Notes: generated by a model not told the origin, from the letters alone. A stretch of DNA of 64,000 nt from an uncultured Sutterella sp. (GCA_905197905.1 CAJKAP010000010.1:1-64000); one strand, 5' to 3'. Shown: positions 43,577-54,200, counted from the stretch's first letter. Numbers and translations: made by a program.

Positions 43577-45334
43577 TTACTTGGCCGCTTTGGCAGCAGC
43601 TTCGCCAGCGATACGACCGAAGACGATGATATCGGTGTAAGCGTTACCGCCCAAACGGTTTGTGCCGTGCGTCACACCAGTGACTTCACCAGCAGCCCAG
43701 AGACCCGGGATCACCTTGCCTTCCTTGGTAAGGGCCTGAGCGCGTTCATTGATGCGCACACCACCCATCGTGTGGTGAGTGGACGGCACGGCCTTAATCA
43801 CGTAGTACTTCCCTTGGGAGAGATCCACCAAGCCAGCACGGTGATTGAAGTCCTTGTCGTTGCCTTTACCAGTCATCGAAGAAACACGCTTCACAGTGGC
43901 TTGCAACTGTTCGTAAGGCATCTTTGTGAAGTCAGAGACGCACTTCAAATCGTCGCATGTAGCCATAATGCCCTGCTTCGTGAAGGCATCGTATTCCGTC
44001 GGATGTTCTTTCACGGTGTTACTGATCGCACCGATCTTATCGTTCCAGAGCACCCAGGTGTAACCACCAGGCTGATTCAAGATGGCTTCCGAGAGGACGT
44101 CACGACGGCCCAATTCTTCCACAAAGCGCTTACCTTCTTGGTTAAGCATAATGGCGCCGTCAAAGCGGGCGTCAGCAATCAATTCGATCACACCAGAGAT
44201 CGGGTCGCAAATCGGATAGGTCTGAATGTAGCCCATGTTGACCAATTCTGCGCCAGCGCGTTCAGCCATGTAGAGAGCTTCACCCGTGGTACCCGGAGCG
44301 TCAGTGGTCATGAAGCGTTCGTCAATCTTCGGATTGTACTTCTTCACCATTGCTGGATTAGCGCCGAAACCGCCCGTGGCCAAAACAATACCGCCCTTAG
44401 CGTTGAAGGTGTAAGTGTCGCCGTTCATCGTGGCCTTCACACCCACTACACGACCGCTCTTATCTTTAATAAGCTCTTCAGCCTTCATGTTGCGGATAAC
44501 CGGGATACCCAATTCATCAGCCTTGGCTTGGAACTTCGAGATGAATTCCGTACCCGTATGACCAAACGGAATCAGGGCACGCTTACGGCTGTGACCACCA
44601 AAGAAGAAGAGGTTATCAGGTTCGAAGCGAACACCGAGGTAGTCGCGGCACCACTTAGCAGCATCAAGTGCCCCGTGGGTCATCACTTCGATCACTTTCA
44701 TGTCACCCTTGCCGTCACCACCCTTAAAGGTGTCTTGAGCGTGGAGTTCAGGTGAGTCGTCCGTGATACCGAGTTTGGGTTGCACCCAGTTCTGGGCAAC
44801 GTTCATTTCAGCGCCAGAAATCAGGGAGTTGCCGCCCACGGCAGGCATCTTTTCGAGCAACACCACGTTGGCACCAGCATTCTTAGCCGTAATAGCGGCA
44901 GAGAAACCAGCGCCGCCCGCACCGATCACGACGACGTCGTAATTGTTGACTTTCGGAAGGTCAGCAGCCGCCTTCTTAACGGCCTTTTTGTCCGCTTTGC
45001 TGAGCGTCACGCCAGCTTTCTTAGCAGCGTCTTTCACAGCATCTAAGAGCCCCTTAGAGGAGAAGGTCGCGCCAGAGATGACGTCAACGTCAGCGGAATT
45101 CGTTTCAATAATGCGGTCTTTCAAGGTGGTGAAGACTTCTTTGCTCAAAACAGGGTTTTCCTGTTCTTTCACAACTTTGATGGACTGGATTTTGCCAGCA
45201 TCAAAGGTCACAGCAACGGTCACGTCACCGTGTTTGCCAATACCCGTACCTTCCTGAGTCACAGGAGCGGCAGAGGTGGAGAAAGCAGCAAAAGCCATCA
45301 ATGTGGCAGCTGTCAGCATAGAAACTTTTTTCAT
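43577..45334 (-). CDS. exported FMN/FAD flavoprotein reductase (fumarate/urocanate reductase type)
   Basis: A 585-residue periplasmic flavoprotein. A Sec signal (cut near TSA-AP) is followed by an FMN-binding domain (~25-110) with the flavinylation motif DVISGATFSS; Thr90 is the likely covalent FMN site, to be added by ApbE. Then comes the FAD/reductase domain: VVVIGAGGAGFSAAITAKNA, LLEKMPAVGGNS, and a C-terminal AAGEVTGVTHGTNRLGGNA. The layout matches UrdA-type reductases, which use urocanate, fumarate or other enoates as electron acceptors. The substrate cannot be told. The start has GGGGA. Confidence 0.88.
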   Translation of the reverse strand: MKKVSMLTAATLMAFAAFSTSAAPVTQEGTGIGKHGDVTVAVTFDAGKIQSIKVVKEQENPVLSKEVFTTLKDRIIETNSADVDVISGATFSSKGLLDAVKDAAKKAGVTLSKADKKAVKKAAADLPKVNNYDVVVIGAGGAGFSAAITAKNAGANVVLLEKMPAVGGNSLISGAEMNVAQNWVQPKLGITDDSPELHAQDTFKGGDGKGDMKVIEVMTHGALDAAKWCRDYLGVRFEPDNLFFFGGHSRKRALIPFGHTGTEFISKFQAKADELGIPVIRNMKAEELIKDKSGRVVGVKATMNGDTYTFNAKGGIVLATGGFGANPAMVKKYNPKIDERFMTTDAPGTTGEALYMAERAGAELVNMGYIQTYPICDPISGVIELIADARFDGAIMLNQEGKRFVEELGRRDVLSEAILNQPGGYTWVLWNDKIGAISNTVKEHPTEYDAFTKQGIMATCDDLKCVSDFTKMPYEQLQATVKRVSSMTGKGNDKDFNHRAGLVDLSQGKYYVIKAVPSTHHTMGGVRINERAQALTKEGKVIPGLWAAGEVTGVTHGTNRLGGNAYTDIIVFGRIAGEAAAKAAK

Positions 45335-45781
45335 TCAAGTGTCCCCAAAAATAAAAAAAGGTTGGTTGGTAGTTATCACCCGAAAATTCTAGTCAAAAAA
45401 CCGACCAAATAGTCGGTTTTAGTTAGGTCTGACGCATTAGAGAAAACCCTTAAGTTAGAGGTAAGAAACTATATAAGTTGATGAAATATAAGAAAAATTT
45501 TCGTCTTATTGGGATTTTCCCTAATAAAATTACAAGATCATTTATGACGATAAGGATCTTTCCATTGAACCGATTCTCTAGCAGTAAATTAGGGAAAATT
45601 GAAATATTAAGAATGATTATCATATGATTTTTATCAATTTGACGGTACTAAATTGATCTTCTATAATCCAAATATGCATGAAATTCCATGCAAAACAGAC
45701 GCTTTCTTGAAGACCTATTGGTCGGTTGCTCATTGGCACTCGAGAAGCGCCTTTTTTTTCACTTTTTGTGGAGTTGAGAGT
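45335..45781. promoter_or_regulatory. divergent promoter region with operator palindrome and Fur box
   Basis: AAAACCGAC-N6-GTCGGTTTT at 45397-45420 is a 24-base palindrome of TetR-operator size, 63 bases upstream of the reductase start. At 45609-45627 lies a sequence whose core AATGATTATCAT (45612-45623) matches the centre of the Fur consensus exactly; it precedes the lipoprotein gene by about 155 bases. The stretch between is AT-rich and holds no gene. Confidence 0.6.
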
Positions 45782-46894
45782 ATGTGGATGAATCCCGTCG
45801 AGCGAAAGGTCGGTTCTTTCTTAGTGGCAGCAGGAATGGCGCTAATGCTGACTGCTTGTGGCGATGCGTTGGTAGAAGACGCTAAAAAAATGCGTGCGCA
45901 AGGATTTGGCGTACCCGAAGGAATGACCTATGGACAGATGCTTTCGGAAGCAATGGGCGAAAAGGCACTCACCTGGAAGCAAGAAAAGGATGCGAAGCTG
46001 GGTGAGGTCGCTGTTGCGACCATCGCCTTTCCCGTTAAGGCGGATTTAGCCAAGACGATTGAAGCAGAGCGTGAAAAGCAAAAGGCGGAGCGAATTGAAA
46101 AGGCTAAACTCGATATTGAAGAGTACATTGCGGAGCGTATTAAACGTGCAGAACAAGGTATTTTCACGGACGCGGACTACTACTTTAAAAATCGGCCAGA
46201 GTCTGAACTTAGCCGTTATTTCGAGCAGTCTGGAGAGCCCGCGGGCGTGCATCGTCGAGTCTTGAACGAACTTTTTAATCGCAAGCTAGCTTCGGTTGAA
46301 TGGCAGCACAATTCGCTACAGAGTTCGTACGATTTTATTGCCAAGCAGGTCGCTCTGTATAAAGGCTTCCTCGCTCGTAAAGGCATTCCAGAGAGTGAGG
46401 TGAAACACTGGACCGAGCAGATCAAGGATCGTGAAGCACAACTAGCAGTGCTGAAAGAAACAATGGAAGTGGCGCCGAAGTTAGTTGAGCAGTACACCAA
46501 AGAAGCCAAAGAAAAAGAGGCTAAAGAGAAAGCTGAACTCATGGAAAAGGCGAAAACCGATCCTGCTCCAGAAAACTATCAGCGTGCTCTGAAGGATGCT
46601 GAGGAGTTGGATCCCAAGGTGGGACCTTGGGCTCACTTGACGAAGTCGGGCTTCACGGTCAAATTTGCCAAACTCGATGGTCAAATGGAAATTGTCGATG
46701 CCTACCTTGAAATGGTTTGGCAGGATAAGACGGTCTTTAAGAAGCAGATTCCTGGTCAGGTCGTCACAATAGCCTTGCTTGAGATTAAAGGAGGAGACGT
46801 CACGCAGTACTACGAGGAAGCAAACTTCATTGAATCACGCTACCGTGAGGCTCACGGAGAAAATCCATTCGCCAACTTGTTTAAATTCAATTAA
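45782..46894 (+). CDS. lipoprotein of unknown function with coiled coils
   Basis: A 370-residue protein with a lipoprotein signal (VAAGMALMLTACGD, lipobox LTAC). Charged, probably coiled-coil segments follow (EKQKAERIEKAKLDIEEYI and KEAKEKEAKEKAELMEKAKT), and a C-terminal globular part (VGPWAHLTKSGFTVKF...). I do not recognise a family. ATG 45782 is chosen because it starts the signal; a longer frame begins upstream. A strong Fur-box candidate lies upstream, so it may be made under iron limitation. A small secreted protein is encoded 65 bases downstream. Confidence 0.75.
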   Translation: MWMNPVERKVGSFLVAAGMALMLTACGDALVEDAKKMRAQGFGVPEGMTYGQMLSEAMGEKALTWKQEKDAKLGEVAVATIAFPVKADLAKTIEAEREKQKAERIEKAKLDIEEYIAERIKRAEQGIFTDADYYFKNRPESELSRYFEQSGEPAGVHRRVLNELFNRKLASVEWQHNSLQSSYDFIAKQVALYKGFLARKGIPESEVKHWTEQIKDREAQLAVLKETMEVAPKLVEQYTKEAKEKEAKEKAELMEKAKTDPAPENYQRALKDAEELDPKVGPWAHLTKSGFTVKFAKLDGQMEIVDAYLEMVWQDKTVFKKQIPGQVVTIALLEIKGGDVTQYYEEANFIESRYREAHGENPFANLFKFN

Positions 46895-46959
46895 CGAGTA
46901 GAGCCGTGGGAGTTGTTGGTACCAACTCCCCTCGCCATCTTTTTTAGGAGTTTAAGAGC

Positions 46960-47298
46960 ATGTTGAAAAAGGTATTGATCGTTGCACTTTTGGGCTTCAC
47001 AATGAGCGCTCAGGCTTATTTAATTGACGACAAAGTTCTCAAAGGACTCGCGGGCTATACGTTAAGCCACGTTGGTAAGATCACAGGCTACAAGGATAAA
47101 GCGCATCCCAGCGATAAGGCGCAATCCAAAGAATTTGAAGGTTGCGCCTATGATCGAGAACTTTTTGTTGATGAAAAGTATGTGGTGGCTTGTCGTGAAG
47201 AAACGCTTGGCATGGCGATGAATCCCGATATTTTTATTTTTGATAAAGGAGAGGATCGCAAAGCGCTCATTGATGGACAACTCTATTACGTCAGATAA
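46960..47298 (+). CDS. small secreted protein of unknown function
   Basis: A 112-residue protein with a Sec signal (MLKKVLIVALLGFTMSAQA) and a mature part with two cysteines (CAYDRELF, VVACREE) that could form a disulfide. No family recognised. It has a TTTAGGAG site and may be cotranscribed with the lipoprotein gene, though a hairpin (GGGAGTTG / CAACTCCC) near 46908-46930 lies between. Confidence 0.65.
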   Translation: MLKKVLIVALLGFTMSAQAYLIDDKVLKGLAGYTLSHVGKITGYKDKAHPSDKAQSKEFEGCAYDRELFVDEKYVVACREETLGMAMNPDIFIFDKGEDRKALIDGQLYYVR

Positions 47299-47307
47299 CA
47301 AGCGCGC

Positions 47308-48102
47308 TTAGCAGTGGCAACGTGAATTGCAAAGATTCATTCCAGTGGCATCTTTATTCACGATAAAGCGATAACGCGTGTAGGCATCGAGTTCAGGTGT
47401 TTCCTTTACGACAGAACTCGGCAGGGGCAACACAACTGAGGCGGCTTCCTTGATGGCATCGAAGTCGCCTTTTTCCATGGTGCGACCAAGAATATAGGAG
47501 AGGGTGTACTCGTACCAGTCAGAGCCCAAACGCTGGGCGCTTTCAGAGACTTGTTCTAAGTAGCACCAAAATTCATTTTCAGTAAGGTACTGTGCAGCGA
47601 ACCCACGTTTAGCGAGTTCCGCAGCTTCCGCAAGGTCCCAGGCGTAAGTCGACTGAAGGTTATCTAAGCTCGTGTTGCAAAGATGTAATGCGGTAGTGAT
47701 TTTCTCGCGTAAGGCAAGAATCTTTTCTGAGGGGACAATGAGTTCATTATCAAGCGACGTGCTACGCATGCCGCTTAACAAAAAGTCAAGCTGTGCAAGA
47801 ACTTCATCGCGGCCGGTCATTTCTTCCGCGCGCAACTGAGCCTGGATCTCCTCCGAGGAGGCGTTCCCAATCGTAGGTGTTAGCAAAGATTCTTGGCGAA
47901 TATAGGACGGGAGCAAGCAAAAGGTTAATAAGCGCTTTTGCTTTTCGGATAACGTATCCGCTTCTTCAAGATGCCCACGATTCAAGAGGCCAACTTTTTC
48001 AGAAGATTGCGCCTTTTTCTCACGATACAAAACAACAGCGTAGGCGAGAAAAGCAAGCAGTAAGAGTCCAGTGCCAATACAAATAATGAGATCTAAACTC
48101 AT
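47308..48102 (-). CDS. DUF1266-domain membrane protein
   Basis: A 264-residue protein with one N-terminal membrane helix (LDLIICIGTGLLLLAFLAYAVVLY) and a cytoplasmic domain whose centre (YAWDLAEAAELAKRGFAAQY, then LTENEFWCYL and WYEYTLSYILGR) fits DUF1266. Function is unknown. I chose the Met next to the helix; a frame 32 codons longer is open. It ends convergent with the small secreted protein gene, 9 bases away. The C terminus is rich in Cys (LCNSRCHC). Confidence 0.7.
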   Translation of the reverse strand: MSLDLIICIGTGLLLLAFLAYAVVLYREKKAQSSEKVGLLNRGHLEEADTLSEKQKRLLTFCLLPSYIRQESLLTPTIGNASSEEIQAQLRAEEMTGRDEVLAQLDFLLSGMRSTSLDNELIVPSEKILALREKITTALHLCNTSLDNLQSTYAWDLAEAAELAKRGFAAQYLTENEFWCYLEQVSESAQRLGSDWYEYTLSYILGRTMEKGDFDAIKEAASVVLPLPSSVVKETPELDAYTRYRFIVNKDATGMNLCNSRCHC

Positions 48103-48300
48103 AGCGTCATCAAAATTAAGTACAGGGTGTTCTAGCCGCGAGGTCTTGATTAGAGAATAGAGAGGGAAGCGTGGAACAACTGTAAAAAAGCGGTTCAAAT
48201 CTGTTGAAAGGTGTTTCTCAAGGTGAAAAGAGGCAAGTTGAGTGCTGCGTGAAAAGGCTGTAAACTCTAAAAACCAAGAATAAATCGTTGAGGACTCACG

Positions 48301-48822
48301 ATGACGGACTCTCAGAACCTAAAGAAAACTTGGCCGCGCATCAACTTTATGACGTCAGAGAAGGATTACCCACTCCCACTTTCCACCGAAGGGGAGGGCG
48401 CAATGTGGCGCTGTGGGGACTTTATCATCACTTGGCAACGCAATCCTAAGACGTTGCAGGAACGAGCCGCAGAGTTGCTAGAACGTCCCTTTACACCGAC
48501 TAAACGCTTCCCCTTTGTCTTGATGGGCTTTTTGCGCTCCGAAGGACCACAACACGCCCCCAGTATTATTCTCGCGATTGAAATTCCGCTCGATAGAGCC
48601 CCAGAAGAGGGAAACAATGCGCTTGTGCGACTGAGTGTGGCAGGACACGATGTGGTCTTGGGTGAGCTTCCAGATCTAGCTTCACAAAAAGAAGAAGAGT
48701 TACAACAGTTACTGCTCAACAGCTTTGGTGACTTCGTGGGAATTAAAGATGGAGAAATTATCCGCCATATTGGCCCATTAAGTGATTTTCGTGAAGAAAA
48801 ACACTGGCAAGATGAGGAGTAA
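48301..48822 (+). CDS. hypothetical protein
   Basis: A 173-residue soluble protein with no signal or membrane segment. No family was recognised. The middle (FPFVLMGFLRSEGPQHAPSIILAIEIPLD) looks like a beta-rich core and the C terminus is acidic. It lies 19 bases before the next unknown gene, likely in one operon. Confidence 0.6.
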   Translation: MTDSQNLKKTWPRINFMTSEKDYPLPLSTEGEGAMWRCGDFIITWQRNPKTLQERAAELLERPFTPTKRFPFVLMGFLRSEGPQHAPSIILAIEIPLDRAPEEGNNALVRLSVAGHDVVLGELPDLASQKEEELQQLLLNSFGDFVGIKDGEIIRHIGPLSDFREEKHWQDEE

Positions 48823-48841
48823 TAGACTAGAATAGGTTCTA

Positions 48842-49996
48842 ATGATGATCTTAGAACCTATTAAAAAAAGAGGGTCTATATACTGTTCTCTGAGTGGAAG
48901 TGAATACTTCCACTTAAACCCGCAAGGATACGCACTCATGGTAGATGACATTGAAGGAACCTTAAACGAGACGGGCGCAAGCCACTATATGCGTGCGCGA
49001 TCCTATTGGCAGAAAGTCGCACGTATTCGCAAAGCGCATCCAAACTGTGTTTTTGTGCAGGAACCGGCCGACGTTGAAACCGCTCTACATGATTACTGCT
49101 GGGGTGGGGAGCAATGTGTTGCCGCTTTTCCGTGGTCTCGACTGAGCTTTTCCCGTACGGCGAAAAAAGACCTCTCCTACCTTCTCTCTACTCAATGGAT
49201 TCGTGATCATTTTGTCGACACGATGGCGGGTTGGCCTAATACGGCACGCAATGCGCGTTTTCTTTATTCTCCAGCTGAGCTCGCTGATTGGTTTCGTACC
49301 CATCTCAATAGCACGGTGGAATCTGTGTTGGTCCCGCTGACGCTTTTTACCGATAACCCAGAGGCGATGCGTCGATCTTTTCTTCAGGCCAAAGACGCGA
49401 AATTACTGCAATCCTATGAAGGGGGTCCCTTAGCTTACCGTGCGAATCGATTGTCAACCTGGGGTGTTGCGGACTCCGTGAAGCGCACACTGCGTAATGA
49501 ACTGGGGCAATGGTTTGCTGATGTGACAGAAAAGGCTAGCCAGCAAGGTGTGCAATTTCATCGTGCCAAGCTGCCTACCTTTACGGTGCAACTCCCCGAA
49601 GGGATTTTGCCCAAGTTTTTTACGATTGAAGAAGTGGCTGCTACGCGCGATTACCCCACCAAAGAAGTGGGGCTCAATACAGCCCGAAGCTTTGGCTGGG
49701 CTAAGCACGAGATGAAAAATCGTGAGGTGCGCTGTTTGGGTTACACGCAAGGGCTCGCGATTGGTGGTAAAGAGTACGATATTGACTACCAAATTGGGCT
49801 TTTGGAACTGATGACCGCTGAGCGTTTTGTGAAGCTTTTTGGGGAATCAGCACTCAGGAGCGCAAGATGGCGTATCAGCAAAGACCTAACAATTTGGGCA
49901 AAGAAAACAGCAGATTTTGGTCCAGGATTACCCCCGAAGCAACTCTCTGCTTTGCTGGGGATTAACTACGTCACCAACATTCAAACTTTCCGCTAA
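48842..49996 (+). CDS. hypothetical protein
   Basis: A 384-residue soluble protein with no signal, membrane segment or motif I recognise. The N terminus contains a Phe/Tyr-rich segment (SEYFHLNPQGYALMVDDIEG) and the centre has many aromatic residues. It follows the preceding hypothetical gene closely and ends at a bidirectional terminator. Confidence 0.65.
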   Translation: MMILEPIKKRGSIYCSLSGSEYFHLNPQGYALMVDDIEGTLNETGASHYMRARSYWQKVARIRKAHPNCVFVQEPADVETALHDYCWGGEQCVAAFPWSRLSFSRTAKKDLSYLLSTQWIRDHFVDTMAGWPNTARNARFLYSPAELADWFRTHLNSTVESVLVPLTLFTDNPEAMRRSFLQAKDAKLLQSYEGGPLAYRANRLSTWGVADSVKRTLRNELGQWFADVTEKASQQGVQFHRAKLPTFTVQLPEGILPKFFTIEEVAATRDYPTKEVGLNTARSFGWAKHEMKNREVRCLGYTQGLAIGGKEYDIDYQIGLLELMTAERFVKLFGESALRSARWRISKDLTIWAKKTADFGPGLPPKQLSALLGINYVTNIQTFR

Positions 49997-50014
49997 AGTT
50001 CACTGGAAGAAGAA

Positions 50015-50046
50015 AAAAGCGCTGAGATTTTGCTTTCAGCGCTTTT
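50015..50046. terminator. bidirectional terminator
   Basis: AAAAGCGCTGA and TCAGCGCTTTT form an 11-bp stem with a 10-base loop between two convergent genes. Confidence 0.9.
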
Positions 50047-50065
50047 CGTAGAACTTGGAAACGAA

Positions 50066-50728
50066 TTAGCCTTTCACAATCGTGAAGAGTTCTTCACGGG
50101 AGAGGCGGGCTTTCGGGCGAGAGGCGTTGCTATCGTCCGGGGCACGGAGACCAAGCGAAATACCGACAGTGGCTTTTAAGCCTTTTTCAGCAAGACCAAA
50201 GGCCTTATCAAATTCATCGAACTTAATGCCACCCAAGGCCGTCGCATCAATGCCCAACTGTGGAGCCGCGAAAAGCAAGAACCCTAAGGCGATATGGACT
50301 TGTTCGCGCACCCAAATTTCTCCATGATCGTAGCCAGAGAAGTAAGCGTCTTTGCCCATCTTACGGAAGGCACCGAACTGCTCCACATTGAAGCCCTCCG
50401 GGAAACGACCGACTTCTTGTTCGTTTTCCAAAATGCGCTGCAAGAATTCGTCTGAGAGCGTTGTGCGGGCGGCCATGATGATCAAATGACTTGCTGTATC
50501 GGCACGACCAATATTGAAGTCTTTGATATAAGGGAGCACCTGCTGGCGCACGGCGGCACGATCAAAAACGAAAAAGTGCCAAGGTTGCGCGTTCATCGAA
50601 CTCGGGGTTAAACGAAGGATTTCAAGCACAGCGTTGACCTGCTCTTCAGAGAGATCACGACTTGCGTCGTAGTGCTTGGTGGTGTAGCGGGTTTGCGCCA
50701 CGTTTAAAACATCTGCGATAGAAGACAT
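50066..50728 (-). CDS. nitroreductase family protein (NfsB-like)
   Basis: A 220-residue FMN-dependent NAD(P)H reductase, like oxygen-insensitive nitroreductase NfsB. Landmarks are RYTTKHYDASRDLSEEQ, RLTPSSMNAQPWHFFVF, which holds the FMN contacts, and ALGGIKFDEFDKAFGLAEKGL near the C terminus. ATG 50728 gives the usual family start (MSSIADVLNVAQTRYTTK). It is transcribed alone. Confidence 0.9.
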   Translation of the reverse strand: MSSIADVLNVAQTRYTTKHYDASRDLSEEQVNAVLEILRLTPSSMNAQPWHFFVFDRAAVRQQVLPYIKDFNIGRADTASHLIIMAARTTLSDEFLQRILENEQEVGRFPEGFNVEQFGAFRKMGKDAYFSGYDHGEIWVREQVHIALGFLLFAAPQLGIDATALGGIKFDEFDKAFGLAEKGLKATVGISLGLRAPDDSNASRPKARLSREELFTIVKG

Positions 50729-50746
50729 ATCAAAAAGATCTCCCAA

Positions 50747-51273
50747 AAAATAAGTGTGCCGTTAGGTTAACAAATTCAATTGGGAGAAGAAAGGTGATTC
50801 GAGGGTTGGACTCGGTAAATACTTGTGTCTATTTTTTCACGTTAAAAGAAATGAAAAATAGCTCAAAAGTCGTTAACTGACATCAAAACCATACTTTGTA
50901 AAAGGAATTTTGATTGAACGCTTTCTGCGAGAGGCTAAGTTGAGAAAGGAAAATACTTTCACTTGTAGTGAATTTCTTGTAAAATGTTTTGCTACATGTA
51001 GCGCGTTCCCCGACCACGATAAGTCTTCTCTCTTTTTGGGCTTATTGAATCCACGTACCTTGCACAAAGTAGTGTGAGATAGTCGTGGAAACGACAGGAT
51101 GCCAAAACATCCCCCTGACTTTTATCTGATTTTTTTAGGCGCTCTTTGCTGAAGTATTTTCACTAAAGACTATCTGGCCTCGAAACGCACTCACTCTCAT
51201 TTTTTATTCACATTGCTTTTATTGGATTTTGTTCACTCTGGACACCAGTAAAAGGTTCTTTGGAGACTCTCTC
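50747..51273 (+). promoter_or_regulatory. promoter and possibly structured leader before the autotransporter
   Basis: A possible promoter (TTTCAC, 17 bases, TAAAAT) lies near 50960-50985. About 290 bases follow before the ATG. They contain two adjacent hairpins, GTCGT-N4-ACGAC (51082-51095) and GGATG-N6-CATCC (51097-51112), followed by a T-rich stretch with TTTTTTT near 51130-51137. This could be a regulatory leader or attenuator. No known riboswitch was recognised. Confidence 0.35.
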
Positions 51274-54200
51274 ATGAATAAGGTTTTCCGTACTCTCTGG
51301 AACGCCGCTCGCCAATGCTATGTGGTAGCTAATGAAGCGACGTCTACAGCGCAAAGCCGTGGTACGAAATTGATGGCAGCGACTCTCATTTGCACACTTC
51401 CGTTAGGTGCTTATGCAGCGACAGTGCAATATATTGAAGAAGACATCAATACGCCAACTCAAGACGTTTATCAGAGAGAGCAGCGAGATGTACACAAAAT
51501 TTATAAAGGCAATATTACGGCTAGGTCAGCCCTGTTTTTCAACGTTTCGGTCACTGCAGAAGGCGATGTTGATGTAAAACCAGATACCACTATTGTGGAT
51601 GACGTTGGTGCTGGGCTTACAGGATGGAGAACAGGAACTCAGAGCTGAAATAATGCCGATTGGTGGAATACAAGTTATACGTATGAGGGCGTTCTCTATA
51701 CTGGATGCAATACTGGTAGAGGGTGCGTGAACTTAGATCGAGAAGGCGTGACGGGACCAGAAAAGAATCTGGGAGACCTTTTTAAAGGTTCTGTGGATGC
51801 ATCGCTGATTATTGGCGCAAGTGCTTATGGAAATGAGCCTGGGTTGACAACCTTTCTTGGGGATGTCACGACGGACTATATCGCTAACGACAGTAGAATT
51901 GCTGATAAGGTTGGGAATCAACTTACTTTCAGAAAAACTCTGACGGTGTCTCGTGAGATTTATAACAACGGGATTATTCGTGTAGAGGAAGGTGACGATA
52001 CGCCTCATACTGCAAAATTGATTTTGAAGGAAGGGGCTCATTTTGTTAATGGTTATCGCAAAGACGATGTCACTAATCTTGGCGTTTCCAATGATGCCCT
52101 GAAGGAAGGTGTTCAAGTTCATATCGATCAGCTTGAAGTCGAAGCTGGTGCGACCATTGACAACAACAGCACCTTCGAAGTCAAAAACCTTATTCCGAAA
52201 GGCGAAGGCGTTACTTACAACCAAAGAAATGCTGGTTCCTTGACGGTTGAAAGTGGCGAATGGTTCAAGAATTCCACGATCAACTTGGAAGCTGGCGAGC
52301 TTGATCTCAATAATGTTGGCGGTATGGGAGAAGGCAACACTTATACCGTGGCCGATGGGGTGACGCTCAAAGCCGATAACTTGGGCACAGACAACAAAGT
52401 GACGATGAATGGTCAGCTCGATACGCTGACAACCTCGGTCTTTGGTACGAAGGATGATCGACTCCAAACCATTGACACTAATGCCCAGAAGTTTGTGGCA
52501 GAGGCTGATCGCGCCGCTCCAGAAACAGAGCATTTCTTCTTTGGTTACACAGGGGATGTTTCCGCAGAGCTTTTGAAAGAGACCGATGGCACTAAGAATT
52601 GGAATTTTGATAATCTCAAGAAAATTACTCTTAAAGGTGCTGTTTCTGAAGAGTTAAAAGCAACACTTATCAAAGCTTTTGATGAAGCCTTTGGTGCCGG
52701 TAAAGGGGAAGCAGTCCTTGCCTTTGATGAAACGGGTACGCCTAAAGATAAAGATATTCTGAACGTTGCTAAAGTGAATGAATTGGCAGGTTTAGGTATT
52801 CCTAAGCTCAAGGATGCCGTCTATGTGACGATGGCTCTGGAAGGGGAAGGCAAAGACGTCGTGCTTGGAAATGGCGACGGTGAATTGGTGACCTCTGGTT
52901 TTACCTCGATCAAAGACGCTTCGTCTATCGTGATTAAAGATGGCAAGCAACTCACGTTGGTTGGTTCTACCGAAGAAAACACTCAGTTGGTTGGCGATGA
53001 TGTCAAGATTAGTCTAGAAGGCGAAAAAAGCGTGTTGGCTTTGGGCTCGAAAGGCTTAGGTGAGGACAGCTCCAATCCTTATCAAGGGGTGCTGAAGGAT
53101 ATCAACGCTACCGATACGGCTGAAGTACATGTTGATGCAGGCAAATATACTGCAAGCGGTAACGTAACCTTGAATTCTGCCTCGAAGTTGAATGTCGATG
53201 AAATAGCGACATTTAATGTAAGCCGTCTTGACGCAGCGTCTCCCGACACCGAAATCACTAATGCAGGGACTCTTAATGTTCAATTGTCAGCAGTGTCTGG
53301 TGGCAAGTTGACCAATACTGGCACTATGACAGTTGATGGATCTACTTACTTTATGGGGACGGTTGATAATTCTGGCGAATTTTTGGGCAAAGAAACCGTT
53401 GAGGTTTCTGGGACTTTAGCTAACTCTGGTACATTTAAGGCTGATGGAGACACAACATTATCCGGTCAGGCTACCAATACGGGCACCTGGACTGGCCAGA
53501 AGACAACCTTAGAAGAAGGTGGCGTCTTGACGCATAAGAGCGGCCAGTTGAATATTGCTGATCTCGCCTTCGTGGGTAACGGTACCTTGAAACTTGAAGA
53601 CAAGAACTTCAAGATTGACAACGTGACCTGGGACAAGGGTAACTTCGTCATCGGTAACGATTCTGGCGATGTGATTAGCTACACCGTCACGTCTACCGAT
53701 CCGATCAACACCGTGTTGCATGCCAAGAACAATGGTGACTTGGCCTTTGGTGAGAACGCCTTCTCCGTGGCAGATTCCCTCGGTGCTCCAAAGGTTGGCA
53801 CTGGTACGGCTAGCCGTGTGGTCTTGACCTCTCAGGTGAAGACGGCTGAAACCGGTGGCGTTGTGGTCGGTACGACCGACACGGCTAACGGCTTGGGTAG
53901 CCTCTACTTTGCTAAGGATTCCACCACATTGATCGATGTGGCTACGGTTGGCAACAAGGGTGACGTGAGCGCCTTTACTCGTAGTGCAGAAGGCGGTAAG
54001 GTGACCGTGGAAAATGGTGCTACGTTGATTCTTGGGAACATCAAGGATCCTGGTAAATACACCATTACCGAAGGCTATCTCACCAACGATGTTGTCGGTG
54101 GCTGGAATGATGCCGCGCATCTTTATGCCTTGTCTGCAGAAGACACTGGATTGGGTTGGAAGTTGGTGCTCCAGCACGACGCCAATACCATTTGGATCGA

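Noticed and set aside
51646..51648. The in-frame TGA as a selenocysteine codon
   Set aside because: Autotransporters have no known selenoproteins, no redox motif surrounds the site, and the organism's formate dehydrogenase uses Cys where others use selenocysteine.
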